DNA of 63,137 nucleotides from an uncultured Sphingomonas sp. Its GTDB lineage: Bacteria > Pseudomonadota > Alphaproteobacteria > Sphingomonadales > Sphingomonadaceae. The translations under genes were made by a program, and so were the position numbers. The notes under the pieces are model-generated. The model was not told the DNA's origin and did not search any database. It saw nothing but the letters and a program-made list of their open reading frames with translations. Below are positions 61,599-63,137 of the stretch, piece after piece. How positions within the stretch are numbered: the stretch's first letter is position 1; every line of letters starts with the position of its first letter. The stretch covers positions 1 through 63,137 of the forward strand of contig NZ_CAJYHX010000030.1 in the NCBI RefSeq assembly GCF_913774285.1, in the 5' to 3' direction.

Positions 61599-62927
61599 AT
61601 GTCAGTGGCTTCCGCCCATTCCGCACCGCTTGAACGCGATGCCCGTGCCGTCAACACGCGGGGCGACCATGAGGTCCGTCCGGGCGAGATCGCGATCGGC
61701 GTTATCATCGGCCGCACGTCCGAATTCTTCGACTTCTTCTGTTATGCCATCGCTTCGGTCATCGTTTTTCCGGCGCTGGTGTTCCCCTATGTCGACCGGT
61801 TGACCGGCACGCTGTGGTCGTTCGCGCTCTTCCCGCTGGCGTTCATCGCACGACCGATCGGCACGCAGATCTTCATGTGGGTCGACCGCACCTACGGCCG
61901 CGGCACGAAGCTGACGATCGCCTTGTTCCTGCTCGGTACGTCGACCGTGTCGCTCGCTTTCCTGCCCGGTTACGCCGAAGTCGGCATCTGGTCGGCGATC
62001 CTGCTGTCGCTGTTCCGCATCGGCCAGGGGCTCGCGCTGGGCGGAGCGTGGGACGGCCTTGCCTCGCTGCTCGCGCTCAATGCGCCGGCCGAAAAGCGCG
62101 GCTGGTATGCGATGGTGCCGCAGCTCGGCGCTCCTCTCGGCCTGATCGTCGCCAGTGCGCTGTTCGCCTTCTTCCTGTCCAACATGGATATGGGCGATTT
62201 CCTGTCGTGGGGCTGGCGCTATCCGTTCTTCGTCGCCTTCGCGCTGAACGTCGTCGCGCTGTTCGCGCGGCTGCGCATCGTCGTGACGCCGGAATATACG
62301 CAGCTGTTCAAGACGCGCGAGCTGACCCCCAGCCGCGTGACCGCAACGGTGAAGGCGCAGTGGCGCAACATCATCATCGGCGCCTTCGCACCGCTCGCCA
62401 GCTTCGCGCTGTTCCACATGGTGACGGTGTTCCCGCTGTCCTGGGTCGCGCTGTTCACCAAGGAAGACATCGCGCGCTTCCTGGGAATCGAGATCGTCGG
62501 CGCCTTCTTCGGGCTGGGCGCGGTCGTCATCTCGGGCCTGCTCGCCGATCGGATCGGGCGGCGTTCGGTGCTGGGCTATACCGCGGCGGCGATCGCAGTG
62601 TTCAGTGGCTTCGCACCGCAGCTGCTGGGCGCGGGCAGCTCGGGTGAGCTCGCGTTCATGATCGGCGGCTTCATCCTGCTCGGCCTCGCCTTCGGCCAGT
62701 CGTCGGGCGCAGTGACCAACAACTTCCCCAAGGGTGCGCGCTATACCGGTGCGGCGCTGACGTCGGACCTTGCGTGGCTGTTCGGTGCGGGCTTCGCGCC
62801 GCTCGCCGCGCTGGTGCTGGCCAGCGAGTTCGGGCTGATCGCCGCGGGTGGTTATCTGCTGTCGGGTGCGATCGGCACGCTGGTGGCGCTGGGCCTCAAC
62901 AAGGAACTGGCACGCCGTCTCGACTGA
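61599..62927 (+). CDS. MFS transporter of the metabolite:H+ symporter (MHS) type
   Basis: A 442-residue transporter with 12 predicted helices. FFDFFCYAIASVIVFP, FARLRIVVTPEY and GLLADRIGRRSVLGY match MHS-type symporters, and RIGQGLALGGAWDG resembles their signature loop. Substrates in the family include dicarboxylates, betaine and shikimate; none can be chosen here. It is divergent from cyoA. Confidence 0.9.
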   Translation: MSVASAHSAPLERDARAVNTRGDHEVRPGEIAIGVIIGRTSEFFDFFCYAIASVIVFPALVFPYVDRLTGTLWSFALFPLAFIARPIGTQIFMWVDRTYGRGTKLTIALFLLGTSTVSLAFLPGYAEVGIWSAILLSLFRIGQGLALGGAWDGLASLLALNAPAEKRGWYAMVPQLGAPLGLIVASALFAFFLSNMDMGDFLSWGWRYPFFVAFALNVVALFARLRIVVTPEYTQLFKTRELTPSRVTATVKAQWRNIIIGAFAPLASFALFHMVTVFPLSWVALFTKEDIARFLGIEIVGAFFGLGAVVISGLLADRIGRRSVLGYTAAAIAVFSGFAPQLLGAGSSGELAFMIGGFILLGLAFGQSSGAVTNNFPKGARYTGAALTSDLAWLFGAGFAPLAALVLASEFGLIAAGGYLLSGAIGTLVALGLNKELARRLD

Positions 62928-62955
62928 TCGGCGTTGCTTACAGGGCATGCGAGCG

Positions 62956-62984
62956 CGCGTCGGCTTCTGGCCGGCGCGTGTTTT
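62956..62984 (+). terminator. Terminator after the MFS gene
   Basis: CGCGTCGGC pairs with GCCGGCGCG (one T-G wobble) over a 5-nt loop, followed by TGTTTT. Confidence 0.85.
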
Positions 62985-63072
62985 GCGTTCTGGGGCAGGT
63001 GGTTGAATTGGCCGCCGTCATAGCGAGGGTTTGGCCCCCCGTGGTGGCGCGTGGCAAAGGCCGGCGGGGGCT

Positions 63073-63090
63073 CCAGCCTGCGCTGGGGCG
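63073..63090. repeat. Possible REP-like half element near the right edge
   Basis: CCAGC-CTGC-GCTGG followed by GGCG resembles the short palindromes scattered between sphingomonad genes. No second arm is visible before the window ends, and I see no gene in 62985-63137. Confidence 0.4.
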
Positions 63091-63137
63091 ACGATATTTT
63101 CGAAGGCGTAAGATGCGGCGCCGTCAGTCGATCGCGC

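Overview
The window is a GC-rich alphaproteobacterial chromosome segment. Its gene content points to a sphingomonad (Sphingomonas or a close relative): a TonB-dependent receptor beside a tryptophan-halogenase-like protein, the rpsB-to-fabZ envelope cluster, a RegB/RegA-linked cyo oxidase, and a ManD with the same active-site numbering as I recall for the Novosphingobium enzyme. I see no phage, insertion sequence, CRISPR array or rRNA. There is one tRNA (Glu-TTC).

Region 1 (1-9361) is a propionyl-CoA operon on the minus strand: pccB, a secreted protein, methylmalonyl-CoA epimerase, methylmalonyl-CoA mutase, a DUF3445 protein, bioB, an LprI-like protein, and pccA, which runs off the left edge. 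A short-chain-fatty-acyl regulator (ScfR/RamB type) is divergent from pccB. The pathway turns propionyl-CoA into succinyl-CoA, and bioB would supply biotin for the carboxylase. A REP-like palindrome sits in frame inside the DUF3445 gene.

Region 2 (9428-17785) holds mixed genes: a class II aldolase, a LigB-type dioxygenase, an orphan 2Fe-2S oxidoreductase subunit, an RcnB-like protein, a prolyl-hydroxylase-like oxygenase, the nitrosative-stress pair nsrR/hcp with a perfect FNR/Dnr-type box, recJ, tRNA-Glu and a hairpin-dense gap.

Region 3 (17786-33093) is a xyloglucan utilisation locus. GH74, GH35 and GH31 form one operon. Divergent from it are an SGNH esterase, a TonB receptor, a flavin halogenase-like protein, a GH39 enzyme and a DUF1080 protein. 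Near-matches to one LacI-family operator lie upstream of both the GH74 operon and the receptor.

Region 4 (33255-46927) is the housekeeping block rpsB-tsf-pyrH-frr-uppS-cdsA-dxr-rseP-bamA-ompH-fabZ plus rpmE, followed by the phospholipid genes psd-pssA and a divergent phospholipid methyltransferase. Between rpsB and pssA lie two tandem LexA-type boxes around a promoter for a 73-residue single-pass membrane protein. This is the best candidate here for an undescribed SOS-controlled system.

Region 5 (47859-63137) holds ManD; a fatty-acyl or alcohol catabolic operon (acyl-CoA dehydrogenase, alcohol dehydrogenase, APH-like phosphotransferase, SDR) with a divergent double-TetR regulator; then cyoABCD-surf1-regB-regA, largely translationally coupled; and a divergent MFS transporter. 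The cyo promoter region carries a perfect 8+8 bp palindrome.
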